A stretch of 64,000 nt of DNA, from positions 124,001-188,000 of the forward strand of contig CAWGRQ010000047.1 in the NCBI GenBank assembly GCA_963824985.1. Direction: 5' to 3'. This stretch comes from JAFNAG01 sp963824985. Its GTDB lineage: Bacteria > Acidobacteriota > UBA6911. A program made the translations under genes and the position numbers. The notes below the pieces were generated by a model. The model was not told where the DNA came from. It saw only the letters and a program-made list of their open reading frames with translations, and ran no database searches. Below, piece after piece: positions 61,729 to 64,000 of this stretch (position 1 is the first letter of the stretch; the number at the start of each line of letters is the position of its first letter).

Positions 61729-63112
61729 TCACTCGGCATCCCCGTTTTCCCGTCCCGAATAGGGGATCCCCAATTGCCTCATCTTGCGGTAGAGGTTGCT
61801 GCGCTCAATCTGCAGTACCAGGGCGGCCCGGGTGACATTCCCCTTTTGTTCCATCAGCTTCTGCAGGATGTAAGAGCGCTCGAATTTCTCCCGTGCATCC
61901 TGGAGCGACGGAGCGCCTTCCGGTTCGGGGGCGGTCAGAATCGTACGCTGCAGAATGGCCTCCGGCAGGTCGAAGACATCCAGACGCTGCTGGGGCGTCA
62001 TGATGATGAACCGTTCCATGATATTGCGCAATTCCCGGACATTGCCGGGCCAGGAGTAGCATTCAAGAATGTCGAGAGCTTTGCGCGTAAACGTCGGGGG
62101 CTTCCGCGCGTACTTGCGCGCAAAATCCTCCAGAAAATACCGGGTAAGCTCCTGGATATCCTCCCTGCGCTCACGCAACGGCGGAAGCTGGAACGGGATG
62201 ACATTCAGCCGATAGTAGAGATCTTCGCGAAAGCGGTTCATCTCGATCTCTCTCTCCAGATCCTTGTTGGTGGAGGCGATCACCCGCACATCGACACGCA
62301 TCGAAGTGCTGCCGCCCACGGGAGTGAAGCTCTGCTCCTCGAGCACGCGCAGCACCTTGGCCTGGGTCTTGGAACTCATGTCGCCCACTTCGTCGAGGAA
62401 CAGGGTCCCGCTGTCCGCCTGCACGAACTTTCCTTCCTTGTCCTCGGTTGCGCCGGTGAACGAGCCTTTCACGTGGCCGAACAATTCGCTCTCGATCAAC
62501 TCTTCCGGTATGGCGGCACAGTTCATTTCGACAAAAGGCTGATCCCGGCGCTGGCTGCGCAGGTGCAGCAGGTGAGCCACCAGTTCTTTCCCGGTGCCGT
62601 TCTCGCCGCAGATGAGCACGCGCCCGTCGCTGGGTGCCGCAAACTCGATTTGCTGGCGCAGCGCCTGCATCGGCACCGAGTCGCCGATCATGACGTAGCG
62701 TCTGCTCGATCTGCTCTCGCAGCAGCCGGTTCTCCTCCTCGAGGCTGCGCTGATGCAGGGCGTTCTTCACCACCAGGAGGGTCTTTTCAAGGGAAAGCGG
62801 TTTCTCGACAAAATCGAAAGCCCCTAGTTTGGTGGCACGCACGGCAGTTTCAATCGACGCATGGCCGGAGATCATGATGACGCTGGTCGAAGGAAAGGTT
62901 TTCCGGATGTATTCGAGCACCTGAAGCCCGTCCATGCCGGGAAGCCAGATGTCCAGCAACACAACCGCATACTCCTTCCGAGCCATGAAAGCCAGGCACT
63001 CCTCACCGCTGGATGCCCCGTCAGCCTCCAGCCCGACATCCGTAAGGATGCCCCGCAGGGAGGATTGCACACCTCTTTCATCATCAACGATAAGAATCGC
63101 GGCTCTCGTCAT
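61729..63112 (-). pseudogene. ntrX: NtrX-type sigma-54 response regulator with one frameshift
   Basis: Receiver domain first (I-L-I-V-D-D-E, phosphoacceptor in L-L-D-I-W-L-P-G-M-D-G), then AAA+ (G-E-N-G-T-G-K-E, G-S-F-T-G-A, E-V-G-D-M-S) and C-terminal Fis helix-turn-helix (A-L-V-L-Q-I-E-R-S-N-L-Y-R-K-M). The frames join if the extra T at about 62701 is removed: R-E-Q-I-E-Q-R-Y-V-M-I-G-D-S. Intact length about 460. NtrX regulates nitrogen or redox genes with NtrY, whose gene lies 23 bases upstream. The G-S-F-T-G-A loop differs from the usual G-A-F-T-G-A by one residue, an allowed variant. Confidence 0.88.
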
Positions 63113-63134
63113 AGGAGACTATTTTGAGCTATCC

Positions 63135-64000
63135 TCAAGCGGACGCCAAGGGTAAATCGATCACGATGCTGGTGCCGAACGGCATATTGGGTTCCGCACG
63201 CACCTGGCCCTGATGATCCGACACTACCTGACGGACGATGGCAAGACCCAGACCCGTCCCGCCCCTGCGGGTGGAGAAATACGGAAGGAAAAGGCTGTCC
63301 TGGTATGCCTTGGGAAATCCGGGCCCGGTATCACTGATTTCTATGCGAACCGAGCGTTGCTGAGGATTGTAGCCGGTCCGGATCCTCAGGACTTTGGGGC
63401 GGGTGTTTCCGGACATGGCCTCCAGCGCATTATCTATCAGGTTGATAAACACCCGCTTCATCTGTCCGGTATCCAGGCGGACCAGGGGCAGACTGGCTCC
63501 GTAAGCGCGTTCGATGCGGACATCGTGGATCCGGCCGTTGTAAAGGTTGAGCGCGCTTTCAAGGACCTGATGCAGATCCGTTTCCTCGGGCCGGACCGCG
63601 GGGAGCCGGGCGAAGGTGGAAAACTCATCCACGAGCGTTTTAAGCGAATCGGCCTCCTTGATGATTGTCTGCACACATTCTTCCAGGAGATTGTCAAAGG
63701 CCAGCAATTGATCATGCCGGCGGTCCGGCTGCACTCCGGCCGCCGCCTGCATGGGGATTGGGATTTGGCGGTAACGGTTGAGCATGCGCTCCGCCGAGAG
63801 TTGAATCGGAGTTAGAGGGTTCTTGATCTCGTGAGCCAGCCGCCGGGCCACTTCCTGCCAGGCCGCCACTTTTTCCGCGCGCAGCAGCTCCGTCAGATCG
63901 TCCAGGACGATCACCCAACCGGCATTCTGTTCCGCGCTGTCTACCAGGGGCGAGACGGTCGTAGCCAGGTGAAGCGTTTTCCCCTGCAGATCAAGTTCGA
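63135..64000 (-). CDS. ntrY: NtrY-type sensor histidine kinase, C-terminal part cut by right window edge
   Basis: The frame is open to the edge: upstream of V-I-V-L-D-D-L-T-E-L-L are A-T-T-V-S-P-L and E-L-D-L-Q-G-K. It then has HisKA (R-R-L-A-H-E-I-K-N-P-L-T-P) and HATPase (N-L-I-D-N-A, D-T-G-P-G-F, G-G-T-G-L-G-L-A). The visible part is about 288 residues; the sensor and HAMP/PAS region lie to the right. It forms a two-component pair with the gene at 61729-63112. Confidence 0.9.
   Translation of the reverse strand, partial: ELDLQGKTLHLATTVSPLVDSAEQNAGWVIVLDDLTELLRAEKVAAWQEVARRLAHEIKNPLTPIQLSAERMLNRYRQIPIPMQAAAGVQPDRRHDQLLAFDNLLEECVQTIIKEADSLKTLVDEFSTFARLPAVRPEETDLHQVLESALNLYNGRIHDVRIERAYGASLPLVRLDTGQMKRVFINLIDNALEAMSGNTRPKVLRIRTGYNPQQRSVRIEISDTGPGFPKAYQDSLFLPYFSTRRGGTGLGLAIVRQVVSDHQGQVRAEPNMPFGTSIVIDLPLASA

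Noticed and set aside
1..64000. tRNA and rRNA genes
   Set aside because: No cloverleaf-like stretch with conserved TTC and CCA-type arms was found by eye in the noncoding gaps; short ones could be missed.

Overview
The window is a GC-rich bacterial chromosome segment with dense gene packing on both strands. The best guess at origin is Acidobacteriota or a close relative. The strongest pointer is a VWFA-type secreted protein (44954-45874) that resembles the family expanded in Acidobacteria. The trmFO-xerC order, NtrY/NtrX-type regulation and an energy metabolism with a group 3b NiFe hydrogenase and an NrfD-type quinone module also fit. This assignment is inference, because no rRNA or tRNA gene is present.

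Layout. 0-2.9 kb: accessory DNA with a higB toxin start running off the left edge, a frameshifted membrane/DUF1566 gene, a higA antitoxin whose higB partner has lost its 5' half, and a small HsmA-type membrane protein. 3.0-10.7 kb: threonine dehydratase, an amidase in pieces, an unknown protein paired with a zinc-ribbon protein, and a P-type ATPase. 11.3-15.3 kb: hydBGDA, a group 3b (NADP-linked, sulfhydrogenase-type) NiFe hydrogenase operon. 15.5-18.3 kb: dicarboxylate symporter and Ca2+/H+ exchanger. 18.6-21.4 kb: sigma-E operon (ECF sigma, zinc anti-sigma, HtrA-like protein without catalytic triad). 21.5-29 kb: DNA polymerase I, Nudix hydrolase, zinc-ribbon proteins, RluA-type pseudouridine synthase, TtcA-like enzyme. 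29.4-37.3 kb: the most interesting locus. A candidate sigma-54 promoter precedes five genes: three GcvH-like proteins that all lack the lipoyl lysine, a four-cluster ferredoxin and an NrfD membrane subunit. A histidine kinase with c-type heme motifs, a sigma-54 activator and an archaemetzincin follow. 37.4-55 kb: housekeeping and regulation (nitrilase-family enzyme, RNase D, M28 peptidase, OmpR-type two-component system, GT2, a sigma-region-4 protein facing a ZAS peptide, dtd, HAD, HEAT, TPR, DinG-type helicase, glyA). 55.2-64 kb: proS, xerC, trmFO, msrB, a TolC-family protein and ntrX/ntrY; several of these carry frameshifts.

Palindromic repeats. At least four kinds of short element with terminal inverted repeats lie between genes. 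The clearest is a near-identical ~290 bp pair at 16.9 and 27.0 kb. None encodes a transposase, so they look like MITE- or REP-type elements.

Sequence quality. Core genes proS, xerC, trmFO and ntrX, plus two others, are each open in several frames separated by single-base shifts. Clustering of indels in essential genes suggests local sequencing or assembly error rather than gene decay. Frame-based calls at 0.9 kb, 4.1-5.8 kb and 55.8-62.7 kb should be read with that in mind.
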